Assembly (NCBI GenBank): GCA_002886105.1
Contig: CP025776.1
Location: 2,914,001-2,978,000, forward strand
Source of the DNA: Enterobacter sp. EA-1
Lineage (GTDB): Bacteria; Pseudomonadota; Gammaproteobacteria; Enterobacterales; Enterobacteriaceae
DNA length: 64,000 nt
Reading direction: 5' to 3'
Shown: piece by piece, positions 33,542-41,430 of the stretch
Layout of the letters: each line of letters opens with the position of its first letter
Position numbering within the stretch: position 1 is the stretch's first letter
Program-made: the position numbers and the translations under genes
The notes under the pieces: model-generated
Told to the model about the DNA's origin: nothing
The model's input: the letters and a program-made list of their open reading frames with translations, nothing else
Databases searched by the model: none

Positions 33542-33762
33542 TCAGTTATTTTTGAGTGCTGCCTGTATTGCATCGGCCAATGCTTCAATTTTTTTGTTGC
33601 ATGATCTAAATCGTAACCAGACTTCGCTCCGCTGACTGCTGTGGCCGCGGACACAGAAGCTTTGCAATTTCGAGTGCAGCCCTGGACAGCGAGCAGTCTT
33701 TGTCGTTTCGAATGGCCTTCTTCTTCGGTTGTAGCGGTACCATCAAAATAACCTTCAAGCAT
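33542..33762 (-). CDS. Small conserved phage protein upstream of terminase
   Basis: About 73 residues after one A is restored in an A run near 33595: MLEGYFDGTATTEEEGHSKR ... DLDHATKKIEALADAIQAAL. Similar short proteins precede terminase small-subunit genes in lambdoid phages. Function unknown. Confidence 0.55.
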
Positions 33763-33830
33763 ATAACCTCCTTTTTTTTAAATGGAGATTGCAGATTACG
33801 CCTAAGATTTATCCCAATAAAGCACTACCA

Positions 33831-33849
33831 CAGGCACTCAGTGAATGCC
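33831..33849. repeat. Copy 1 of a 19-bp repeat
   Basis: CAGGCACTCAGTGAATGCC, identical to 34652-34670. Here it has no intact gene upstream; see the second copy. Confidence 0.7.
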
Positions 33850-33879
33850 CACTGTTATGGCACATATTGATGGTAATAA

Positions 33880-33899
33880 AAACCGCCCGGAGGCGGTTT
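33880..33899 (-). terminator. Terminator between prophage genes
   Basis: Perfect hairpin AAACCGCC-CGGA-GGCGGTTT, flanked by A/T runs. It lies 18 bases past the stop of the minus-strand gene at 33917-34158. Confidence 0.7.
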
Positions 33900-33916
33900 C
33901 GAAATGACGATTTTGC

Positions 33917-34158
33917 TTATCCGTTTTCCACAAAGTCACCACCGGCTGCGTCATATCCGATTTTATCGGACATAATCTCTATGGCTCGAAGCAGAGCTTC
34001 GCTCTTGTAATTGTTCTTACTGGTTAATATCCACAACTCGTGGACAATATGAGCAGGCGTTTTAATGCGCTGGAGTGCCACAACTATTTCATATTCATAT
34101 TCATCAATAATGATAAGATTGCCTCGCTATCTATACATACCAGCTTGCTTTCACTCAT
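33917..34158 (-). CDS. Small unknown phage protein
   Basis: About 79 residues with one indel near 34115: MSESKLVCIDSEA ... IIDEYEYEIVVALQRIKTPA ... ending MSDKIGYDAAGGDFVENG. It has its own terminator. Similar-sized proteins lie between the lysis genes and terminase of lambdoid phages. Function unknown. Confidence 0.5.
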
Positions 34159-34329
34159 GAGACTGTCTCCAGTAGTTCTCAGCAAATTGATTGTAGCTTA
34201 AGGTGCATAAATCACTATGGAAGACCCTCAGTGAAGAGCTTCTGTAATGCATGCCACTAACCGTAGTGGCCACGCTCATGCTGCCATATAATGCTCGCTG
34301 GCTTGCCTTGCTCTTACACTGAGGTACTC

Positions 34330-34665
34330 ATGGCTATTTTTCAGTTGCACAAGGAAGGAATGCCACATGCTGTAGATATAGGCCTGTGGTTCAACAATGG
34401 GTTCTATTGGGCTCAATCATCTGAATTTATACTTAAAGCGAATACTCTCGAAGACATGGCTGCTTCCATTGCAATGGTCGTTAAGGAAATGTCAGCCGAT
34501 GAAGTAATGAAAGAATTGAACATTATCGATTTAAACACTGTTCACGTACATACGCTGCCATTTGACTGTCTGGTGATGCTTTCGATTCGCTCTCTACGAC
34601 GCCAACAATCCCGTTTGGCAGCGTCAGTAAGTGAGTGTTTTGCCATTATCGCAGGCACTCAGTGA
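34330..34665 (+). CDS. Unknown prophage protein
   Basis: Intact frame of 111 residues from the ATG at 34330, preceded by GAGGTACTC. MAIFQLHKEGMPHAVDIGLW ... ends ECFAIIAGTQ. It is the only plus-strand gene among the late genes, typical of a gene acquired separately and expressed in the lysogen. The stop codon falls inside a hairpin-forming repeat (GCAGGCA-N9-TGCCTGC), which may be its terminator. No family recognised. Confidence 0.55.
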   Translation: MAIFQLHKEGMPHAVDIGLWFNNGFYWAQSSEFILKANTLEDMAASIAMVVKEMSADEVMKELNIIDLNTVHVHTLPFDCLVMLSIRSLRRQQSRLAASVSECFAIIAGTQ

Positions 34666-34670
34666 ATGCC
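34652..34670. repeat. Copy 2 of the 19-bp repeat
   Basis: CAGGCACTCAGTGAATGCC at the end of the gene 34330-34665; it extends to an inverted repeat GCAGGCA...TGCCTGC. Identical to 33831-33849. Confidence 0.7.
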
Positions 34671-34682
34671 TGCTATAATACC

Positions 34683-34971
34683 TTATCTAGAACGCATGAT
34701 AATTCGGACAAGATAAAGTCCGCTTGGTCCGAAACTGGCTGCAAGCATAAAAATCATGCCATATATGTTGGACTGCTCTATCCCCCAGGAACTGTCATAT
34801 AGTCCGCCAATGGTGAATACATAATAACCCAATATTGAACCAGAGGCTAAATAGCAATATTAAGACCAGCAACAGCACGGTACTCTTGAAAGTGAAAAAA
34901 ATCCATTTCCTGACTCCAATTATACTCTTTGAATTAAAAGCATTTTTGTAATCATTGACATATTGCGACAT
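34683..34971 (-). CDS. Small prophage membrane protein
   Basis: About 95 residues after one correction near 34830: MSQYVNDYKNAFNSKSIIGV ... KSTVLLLVLILLFSLWFNIG ... IYGMIFMLAASFGPSGLYLV ... RIIMRSR. Two clear transmembrane segments. It follows the Rz gene on the same strand. Unknown function; small two-segment membrane proteins in this place can be superinfection-exclusion proteins, which is inference only. Confidence 0.5.
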
Positions 34972-35059
34972 TCCGAAGCCATCCCGAAAATCATTTAATT
35001 ATGTGGCTGATTATAACCTCGCTTTCCTATTTGAAAGAAACTTTATAGCTCTTAAGTCT

Positions 35060-35513
35060 TCACCTAAGACACTGTGTTTTGATGTATTCCTGCAGCATTA
35101 TCAGGGCTGTTTGGTCGTTGATAATGCCGGACCTGATACCGAGAACGTTTCGTCCAGCAACATCAGAGAGTTCGACGGTGGCATCATGGCCCACGCTGGA
35201 GGTGCTGGCGGTTTCAGTTGAAGCTGACACTGGACATTTGCCGTTACCATTATCAATCTTGCGCTGCAGAGCATCATTTTCAGCTTGTGCATCGGCTAAT
35301 TCCTTCGTGTATTTCGAGTCTAACGCAGCAACATCACGTTTGCGGGTCTGCATGTCAATGATTGTGTCGTTCGCCAGCGTCAGTGCACTGGTCGCTTTGT
35401 CTCGCTGGCCTTTGTAGGCAATAGTATTGTCGCGGTAATGGTTAACAGCCCGAGGCCAGCGAAACGATAAGCAGAAGAATCACGCCACCAGCAATTGCAG
35501 CAACTCGGCTCAT
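35060..35513 (-). CDS. Spanin inner-membrane subunit Rz
   Basis: Rz-type i-spanin, about 150 residues, that with Rz1 disrupts the outer membrane in lysis. The start [20 protein letters not shown] gives an N-terminal membrane anchor. Then comes a coiled-coil region ([20 protein letters not shown]) and a conserved end ([20 protein letters not shown] ... EYIKTQCLR). The start overlaps the endolysin stop (TGATG). Indels near 35430 break the N-terminus. Confidence 0.85.
35101..35292 (-). CDS. Spanin outer-membrane lipoprotein Rz1 (embedded in Rz)
   Basis: Proline-rich frame inside Rz in another frame: [15 protein letters not shown] ... [20 protein letters not shown], the typical Rz1 proline motif. 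The lipobox region is distorted, probably by the same indels that affect the window. Known Rz1 genes lie embedded in Rz this way. Confidence 0.6.
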   Translation of the reverse strand: MHKLKMMLCSARLIMVTANVQCQLQLKPPAPPAWAMMPPSNSLMLLDETFSVSGPALSTTKQP

Positions 35514-36021
35514 CACACCGTCCGGTAGAGCGCTTTTTCTTTACTGCAGCGGGCAACCAGCCCCAGCAGTTTTACGCCATCGGCATACACCCATCGGGGA
35601 ACTGCTGGCAAGCATCTGCCTCCTTGCCCTGTCTTAGCATCCAGAACAGCGTTGATTTCTGCATGGCGCCGCGGCCGACGTTAAAAATCAGCGACGTGAC
35701 AGCGGAAAATGTGTTGTCACTGGAGACGAGAACCGGCAGCGTAGGTGTTAACGCACTTCTCAGCCTGCAGGATGTTCTTTTCCCAGTCGGCGGCGATCTG
35801 CGCATCAGTTTTGCGCGTACCGGCTTTCACCCCATGGGTGTTGCTATACCATCAGTCAGAACACCCGAGGGACAGACGTACGGATCTCGACGGCAGGATT
35901 CGGCATTGCAGATTAACTCCAGTCCGCGCTCGTTAGTACGCACCTGCCTATTGCTCAGAATTATTGCGATGATCGCAGTCACCGAGCAGACAGCACCACC
36001 AGCAATTTTTACTTTGCTCAT
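35513..36021 (-). CDS. SAR endolysin, GH24 lysozyme
   Basis: Phage lysozyme of about 168 residues that cleaves peptidoglycan. The N-terminus [20 protein letters not shown] is a signal-anchor-release segment. The catalytic triad E-D-T of GH24 is seen in [17 protein letters not shown] and VLTDGIG (after correction). [20 protein letters not shown] and the end [17 protein letters not shown] are conserved. Indels near 35835, 35735 and 35590. Both ends overlap neighbouring lysis genes by one base. Confidence 0.88.
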
Positions 36022-36209
36022 CACTGGCGGCTTTACGCCGATCCTCTTTGATTTTGAAATACAGATTGGTCAGATATGTCAGTAGACCACGCAAGAACGC
36101 CTATAGCAGCCCATTGTGAGGGCGATACTTTATCGAGTAACTGGAGCACCCAGAATCCCCCATTTGCTCCAGCAAAGCCGTAGCTCACACCGGTTGTTAG
36201 TTTGTCCAT
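36021..36209 (-). CDS. Phage holin (S21 type)
   Basis: Small holin of about 65-70 residues: [20 protein letters not shown] ... [20 protein letters not shown], as in phage 21-like pinholins. Two short hydrophobic segments. The stop, after correction of an indel near 36085 and one near 36035, overlaps the endolysin start. Releases the SAR endolysin by depolarising the membrane. Confidence 0.82.
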
Positions 36210-36419
36210 TCGATACATGCTCTCGCCTCGCTATTTGCGGAGGCTGTGTGCGTGAAAGGGGCTGGCCTTCGGGCGCTTATGGAAAGTGTCAGTGGAGAGT
36301 GAATTCCGAGGCCAGAAATGAAAAAGGCCACCCGGTTAAGGTGGCCTGCGAAAAAAGGATTACGGGCTATATGCATAGGTATGGTGTATGGTTGCAGCCC
36401 ATTCATCAGGAAATACTCT

Positions 36420-36589
36420 ATGCCACAACGCAAAGACTCAAAAACAATCGCAACTATCTTATCAAATGCACCTGCCCTCACTGCTCTAAGCAGTCAGAAC
36501 ACAGCTTCACCCGAGTCCAGAAAGGCTCAGCACTCATGTGTCCCCATTGCAGCAAGATCTTTAACCAAGACAGAGCAGCTATAGCTTAA
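36420..36589 (+). CDS. YnfU-like zinc-ribbon protein
   Basis: Small protein of about 56 residues with two CPHC knuckles (CTCPHCSKQSEHSF and MCPHCSKIF), a zinc ribbon. The reading MPQRKDSK-NNRNYLIKCTCPHC needs one base removed near 36443. Resembles YnfU of the E. coli Qin prophage, which also lies near lysis genes. Transcribed opposite to the holin. Role unknown. Confidence 0.6.
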
Positions 36590-36659
36590 GCACATAAAGC
36601 TTACTGTATGCACCGGTCGGGCTATCACCGATCGGTCATGACTGCTGCTGCGGATCATC

Positions 36660-37097
36660 TCATATTGTGGGAATAAAAAAAGCTGCCCGGGGCAGAACAA
36701 AATGTAATATCCGATTAAACAAGCCGTTATGTTCTTTTCCTTCTGTAAACAACAGTTCTGACACTTCAGCAACAGTTTGATTGAGGCGGTCTGTTTCAAG
36801 TTCAACGCCGATCGCGCGACGGCCAAGTTTCACCGCTTCTTTAAGCATGGAACCTGAACCCATGGAGAAATCAGCGATGAGATCACCGGGTTTGCTGCTG
36901 GCGTTGATAATATCCATCAACATGTCAGCAGGCTTTCGCATGGGTGTTTACAGGTAGCACTGCACAGGTTTGTAAGTCCATACATCCGTATATGGAACCG
37001 CCGCGGTGCGATTTGTATTCTTCCAGCAGTTCACCATATTTGTGATTCAGCGAATGGTACGTAACAGCCAGTTGATGATGCGGCTGTACCAGCCCAT
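36660..37097 (-). pseudogene. Phage DNA adenine methyltransferase, C-terminal remnant
   Basis: MRKPADMLMDIINASSKPGD followed by LIADFSMGSGSMLKEAVKLG and RRAIGVELETDRLNQTVAEV is the SAM-binding end of a beta-class N6-adenine methyltransferase (FxGxG motif I). Upstream pieces (YGELLEEYKSHR, TDVWTYKPVQCY) fit the middle of the family. The catalytic DPPY half is missing because DUF1367 starts there, so the enzyme must be inactive. Confidence 0.65.
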
Positions 37098-37118
37098 TAC
37101 GCTGATGTTTGTCCGCGG

Positions 37119-37772
37119 CTATCGAGCCATCAATTCGTCGGCCTCTGCGGTCGTGCATTCGGTATGCTGGAACCAACTCTTTCTGGTCGCCATCATCGCG
37201 CGAAGCTCATCAATTGTGATGCTGCGTTTTCCGCATCTTGCTGCGTGGCAAATGCACGCGACAGAATCCAACGCGGCCTTGTAGAGCTGCTGGAATTCGG
37301 TTTCGTTCATGTTGCCAAAGGCGATACTGAGGGATGTTTGCGGAGAGTTCCGTCTGGCAGCTCGATGGCGTCATAATGCCCTGCTTCTACTGTCACCCAC
37401 GCGCGGTACGCATCGAAGGATTTGCAAAGGCTGATACCGTTTGTAACGCGGCGATTTGCGACCTGCGACAGATACTGTTCGGCAGCATCCATCAACGCGG
37501 CTTCATTGCCCACCATAGGAAGCGAGGAATTTCGCATACCCGGTAACCAGTCGGCGTTCATTCGACGAGATAGTGCCACCAGTGGGTTCCCAGTATTCGA
37601 ATCCGGGGTTTAGAAGTGCGAAGAATTTGCGGTGAAAAGTCGGATTGCGTACCAGCTTGATGTCGGCTGACAGCACCACACCGAGCTTACATTTTGAATG
37701 CAGAAAATAGCTGGTCTCTGGCGTTGCCGGGATCAGGATTCCTGAATGATTGATAAGTTGTAGCTGCGCCAT
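37119..37772 (-). CDS. DUF1367 family phage protein
   Basis: About 217 residues. MAQLQLINHSGILIPATPET ... FHRKFFALLNPGFEYWEPTGGT ... YLSQVANRRVTNGISLCKSF ... EAGHYDAIELPDGTLRKHPS is typical of DUF1367 (early-region proteins of lambdoid phages, near NinB/NinG). Indels near 37535 and 37330. The leader and first codons are repeated at 38.6-38.8 kb. Function unknown. Confidence 0.75.
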
Positions 37773-37835
37773 AATGTCCCCATCTGGCGCATAAGGTTGT
37801 CAGTTGCTCAGGCTGACAACTGGAATTATGAACAG
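37765..37835. repeat. 71-bp direct repeat, copy 1 (DUF1367 start and leader)
   Basis: Begins TGCGCCATAATGTCCCCATC and ends AACTGGAATTATGAACAG; differs from 38761-38831 only in about five central bases. It covers the start codon of DUF1367 and an inverted repeat GTTGTCAG...CTGACAAC that may be an operator or a hairpin. Confidence 0.8.
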
Positions 37836-37951
37836 GTATTTTCGATAAATCAAACGCAAGGGACTGAAAATATTTTCTCTTTTCAGCAAATAGTGCTTGC
37901 CATGCTGGCTGAAAAAATCAGGTCTGCGTAACGATAACCCCTCGGGGTAAC

Positions 37952-38150
37952 TCAGGGGTTATTTCTTATTGCGTGCAGCCAGTCGACGTTGGCTTTATCC
38001 ACCTCTTCCTGCGGTTTGGCTGCTAAATTCCAGTCAGTCATTCGCGGTACCATAGTCATTAAGCATCTGCATAAGCACTACTCTCGAACTTTCTTTTGAT
38101 GAAATCCTGAAATTGCTTCCCAATACGGAAATGATAGTTGCAGATGACAT
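37952..38150 (-). CDS. Two overlapping small prophage ORFs
   Basis: The first (38034-38150) has 38 residues, MSSATIISVLGSNFRISSKE..., behind a strong ribosome site CAGGGGGCA. The second (37952-38041) has 29 residues, MTDWNLAAKPQEEVDKANVD..., and starts inside the end of the first. Either a coupled pair or one gene of about 65 residues split by an indel. No family recognised. The stop lies in a GC-rich hairpin (AACCCCTCGGGGTAACTC). Confidence 0.4.
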
Positions 38151-38599
38151 TAAATTGCCCCCTGTATGAAAAATGGGCAATTTTACCGATATTCTGGCGC
38201 GTTACCTGAGAAAGCAGGTGACCACACTCGGTTGTGAGATCCACGTTCACTTCCTCTGAATCTATCTCGTTTTTTCAGTGTAACCAACTGACTTTATGCA
38301 TGAAGACGGTAAGTCCGTCACACTATCACCGACATTAAAAGTGAAATCACCTTTATCAGCAAACACTGACAGCGGAAAAAGCGCAGCAATAAAAGCATTA
38401 TCCTAATATTCATATCCCTCCATTCTGGAGGGGATTATATCAGGCTGCGGTCTCTTTGGCTGAACACAGCTACGGCAAATTAGCCCTCACCAGCACCTCG
38501 GAGAACAGAGGCAGTACGGCATTGCCTCAGGGGCCGCTTGTTTATCCTTCGCATACTTCGTGCCGGTGTAGTACCGGCTGATGATGTACCACTCGGGGG

Positions 38600-38768
38600 A
38601 ATCCTTGGCGTATCAGTCTTCACCGGCTGGCTACCAGTATTTAAATCAAAATGTTAGGATAAGAAACTGCGGTGAATGCCGGATTGCGCACCAGTCAGAC
38701 GTCAGTACAAAGCATCACGTCGGGATCAGCATTCCTGATGAATACTTGATTAGTTGTAACTGCGCCAT
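38600..38768 (-). pseudogene. Second, truncated copy of the DUF1367 N-terminus
   Basis: MAQLQLIKYSSGMLIP followed, after indels, by LVRNPAFHR and a GFKYW-like stretch match the N-terminal third of DUF1367. The rest does not follow the family. With the repeated leader this points to a duplication or to recombination between related phages. Confidence 0.55.
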
Positions 38769-38831
38769 AATGTCCCCATCTGGCGCATAAGGTTGTCAGT
38801 TGTTAAAGCTGACAACTGGAATTATGAACAG
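38761..38831. repeat. 71-bp direct repeat, copy 2
   Basis: Same sequence as 37765-37835 apart from about five bases in the middle (TTAAAG instead of CTCAGG); 996 bp apart, same orientation. Precedes the truncated DUF1367 copy. Confidence 0.8.
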
Positions 38832-39083
38832 CGATTGCTGGAAAATCAATTCGACTAGGGCATTTCTATATTATGATCGGTATCCAAAATTTCTCTCTTA
38901 TGAAGCTCATTAATCAACCAGAACGCACCCAGCGTCGTACAACAGAAAGTGGCTGTTGTTAATTTACATATTTTAATTCTATTTAACTCAAGACCAGCTG
39001 GTAGTTCAGCATTAACCTTACAGAATCGATACCATCATTTATCATGGGTTGTACGCGTTCCGGATTTAAGAACCCACCATGAT

Positions 39084-39506
39084 TTATCTCTTCAATTTTA
39101 ACTTTTTGATTCCATCTGTGACTTCATTTATCATCACATCCGTGACTACAAAATCAAGATCATGGGCGTATTTGTTCCGGATTTTATTCATACTTACTAT
39201 ACAATCGGCTATGCTTACCGGCATACCTAAAGCCACAGCAGTCTCAATGTTAGCGGAGAAAGATCGCTTCACTTTAACGTAGCGTTCAGTATTTTCAGGG
39301 CGAAGTAAATCAATAACCACTGTAATTAAGTTCTCTAGAATTAGATTTAACTTAATAACCGCAGATGATTCATCATCCATATTGGCAATTGGTACTATTT
39401 TATTTACATCTAAGAAAAAGCCTAACTTATGATTTATTCTAACCATCCCTGACAACTCCTTCTGGGGATCTTTTTTAGGCATCTGCTCTATGCGGCTAAA
39501 CTTCAT
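39084..39506 (-). CDS. MltR/HEPN-like protein, possible RNase or abortive-infection factor
   Basis: Intact frame of 140 residues with a very good ribosome site (GGAGGTAAAC before the ATG). It starts MKFSRIEQMPKKDPQKELSG. The core is helical (VIKLNLILENLITVVIDLLR) and resembles the MltR family; near the end SMNKIRNKYAHDLDF contains R-N-K-Y-A-H, the Rx4H pattern of HEPN domains, several of which are RNases in toxin-antitoxin and phage-defence systems. No nucleotidyltransferase partner is evident. It is one of few unbroken genes here. Confidence 0.6.
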   Translation of the reverse strand: MKFSRIEQMPKKDPQKELSGMVRINHKLGFFLDVNKIVPIANMDDESSAVIKLNLILENLITVVIDLLRPENTERYVKVKRSFSANIETAVALGMPVSIADCIVSMNKIRNKYAHDLDFVVTDVMINEVTDGIKKLKLKR

Positions 39507-39712
39507 GTTTACCTCCAATTAATGATAATAAACACTAAATCAACACTTGATTCAATTTCATCAAAAAATGCTAGAGAAGTATAATAGCTTTAATGTGTGA
39601 TGGATTAAACTTCTTTATCTTGCCCAATGCACATAACCAGCAAATTTACCGCCCCCCTTCAGCGAACAACAACTGCATCTTAAAGAAGTCCTTAACTAAG
39701 AAAAAAGTTAAG

Positions 39713-40317
39713 CTAAACTTCTATTACATCTGTGATTATCAATTCGGAAAAATCAAACATGATAGTGGTTGTACCCCGAAGATAACCGTCCGTAAAAATA
39801 CCTTCCCAGTCATAAACACCATGGATACCGCAAGCTTTATACATCTCAATTATCTTATTCCTATCCAGACACTTATAACCATAAAAGAAACTCTTACCCG
39901 ACTTCGGCTTAACGTAAAAGGATATCTTAACGCATGCCAATCCCGACCACTCTCTAAGGTTGAACTAACAGCTACAGGAAAATTTAAACTAAGCAATTCA
40001 GCTATACGAGGCTGTTCACTTAAAGGAACACTGTAATCTGCAAGCAATGCCTGTGGGGATAGTTCACATCTATACACAAGAGGGGGGGTATCATTCCTAT
40101 TTTTGTAAAGCGTGATTTCTCGCACCAGCAAAATTATCAGTGAACCAGCAGGCAGCGATATCACCAGCCTCACCAGTACCTTTAAATCGGGTATCGAAAT
40201 TTTCAAATTTTTGTCTGGGAACCATGGAATAGTTCTTTTATTTTTCGCATATAACCCCCCCTCACATATACCTAGAGGATTATATGCTTGCTGTTTTGAG
40301 ATGAAAATAATATTCAT
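39713..40317 (-). CDS. Unknown prophage protein of about 200 residues
   Basis: MNIIFISKQQAYNPLGICEG ... KVLVRLVISLPAGSLIILLV ... LSSTLESGRDWHALRYPF, and after one indel near 39895 SGKSFFYGYKCLDRNKIIEM ... ending FDFSELIITDVIEV. One hydrophobic stretch near residue 55. I do not recognise the family. It is upstream of the HEPN-like gene on the same strand, about 200 bases apart. Confidence 0.5.
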
Positions 40318-40421
40318 CTCGCAATAACGCCTCCTCATTCGTAAGGCCTATGATGTATGAGTTCTCCTTTGCAAACGGCCTCGCGAATGTATTTCTCGGT
40401 GGTACTTCGGTCTTGGCATCG

Positions 40422-40640
40422 TTACGCCCTCCCCTTAAAACCGTGCTTAGCCTGAATTTCGCGGATTTTTGCGAGCTGTTGCGCCTGCGTCAACGGCTTA
40501 CCGCCCAGTTTCGAAGTTGTTTTTTTCGGCTCAGAAATTTCTTCGCCACTGCGCATCTGGCGAAGCACAATAACCGGAAGGTTGCAGAACTCACCGGGCG
40601 CAGCATAGAAGACGTTAGCGCGCCGCTTGCAGCGAAACAT
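40422..40640 (-). CDS. Small unknown prophage protein
   Basis: About 72 residues from the ATG at 40640, MFRCKRRANVFYAAPGEFCN ... PLTQAQQLAKIREIQAKHGF, basic and probably nucleic-acid binding. No clear ribosome site, and it may begin further upstream. Family not recognised. Confidence 0.4.
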   Translation of the reverse strand: MFRCKRRANVFYAAPGEFCNLPVIVLRQMRSGEEISEPKKTTSKLGGKPLTQAQQLAKIREIQAKHGFKGRA

Positions 40641-40761
40641 TGAAGTTAACTGCTGGGACAAATTCGACCCGGAGCGCGCGCATGAGACTGATTAACCGCA
40701 GCAGCAAGACATCGCCGCTGGCCCGCATGCGACGCGGCACTGGCTTCACACGTTGAAAAAT

Positions 40762-41018
40762 TTGGCGAGTATGGCCGACACGATAAAACGACAACTTACA
40801 CAGTTCTCGTTGAGGGCGTGAAGGTGACCGTCGAGGTGGTAAATCGACCATCCAGCTATGTTGCGACAGCGCTGAACGGCAGACGCCGCCTGCGCTCTCT
40901 GATTAACCGGGATTTGGAAAACAAATCGGGAAGAAGTATGAAAATCAGATACAAAGACTATGACTCATTGGCAAACCCTGAAGTCACAGAAGAACGCTGT
41001 GGCCTGTTTTTAGTGTGA
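40762..41018 (+). CDS. Small unknown prophage protein
   Basis: Open frame with protein-like sequence: EKFGEYGRHDKTTTYTVLVEG then VKVTVEVVNRPSSYVATALN ... ending VTEERCGLFLV. The true start is upstream and obscured by indels near 40700. It ends eight bases before the PrtN-type gene and is probably in one operon with it. Family not recognised. Confidence 0.4.
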
Positions 41019-41025
41019 GGTGAAT

Positions 41026-41272
41026 ATGAATACTATGTTTTTACTCATGGCTGAATATGAAACAGCATCGATCCTCTTGCCGATGTATGCGAAAAAATAC
41101 TTTGGCATGAAGCAGGCTACCGCCGATAAAAAAAGCTGCCCCCGGGCAATTGCCAATCCCAACATTCCGGGCTGGAGAAAGCCAGAAGGCTCCCGTGATG
41201 ATTCATATTCAGGATCTCGCCGATTACATTGAGAAACAAAGGGCGGCAGGAACCGAGCTTTTAGACAGATGA
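41026..41272 (+). CDS. PrtN-family protein (pyocin activator / excisionase-like)
   Basis: About 82 residues after one indel near 41125: MNTMFLLMAEYETASILLPM ... YFGMKQATADKKA ... PTFRAGESQKAPVMIHIQDL ... ADYIEKQRAAGTELLDR. This follows Pseudomonas PrtN, a DNA-binding transcription activator, and PrtN-annotated genes in enterobacterial prophages. Its position 132 bases from attR suggests a role as recombination directionality factor. Confidence 0.72.
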
Positions 41273-41403
41273 ACAGTTAGTAACAAAGCCGGGCTAAGCC
41301 CGGCTTTCGTATTATTTAAGACTGTTAATTCACATTTATTCATAGTCCGGCACCCCATTAGCTCCCCCATGATGCCGTAACCATTTAATAAATAACTAAT
41401 AAA

Positions 41404-41420
41404 CCCCGACGTTATGTCGG
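41404..41420. repeat. Right attachment site core (attR), also ppsA terminator stem
   Basis: CCCCGACGTTATGTCGG followed by GGATTTTC. It is 10 bases past the ppsA stop. On the minus strand it still forms CCCCGAC-ATAAC-GTCGGGG, but the T run is only TTTATTAG because the original T7 now lies at attL. Confidence 0.85.
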
Positions 41421-41430
41421 GGATTTTCAT

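Larger units (their letters stand above)
27501..41420. mobile_element. Cryptic lambdoid prophage in the ppsA terminator
   Basis: About 13.9 kb bounded by a 17-bp direct repeat. By eye it is clearly more AT-rich than the flanking genome. Contents: integrase at the left, lysis cassette (holin, endolysin, Rz/Rz1), terminase small subunit, tail-fibre fragments, accessory genes, DUF1367 and methyltransferase remnants and a PrtN-family gene at the right. Large terminase, portal, head and most tail genes are absent, so it cannot make particles. E. coli genes ydiL-ydiT, usual neighbours of ppsA, are not seen. Confidence 0.88.
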
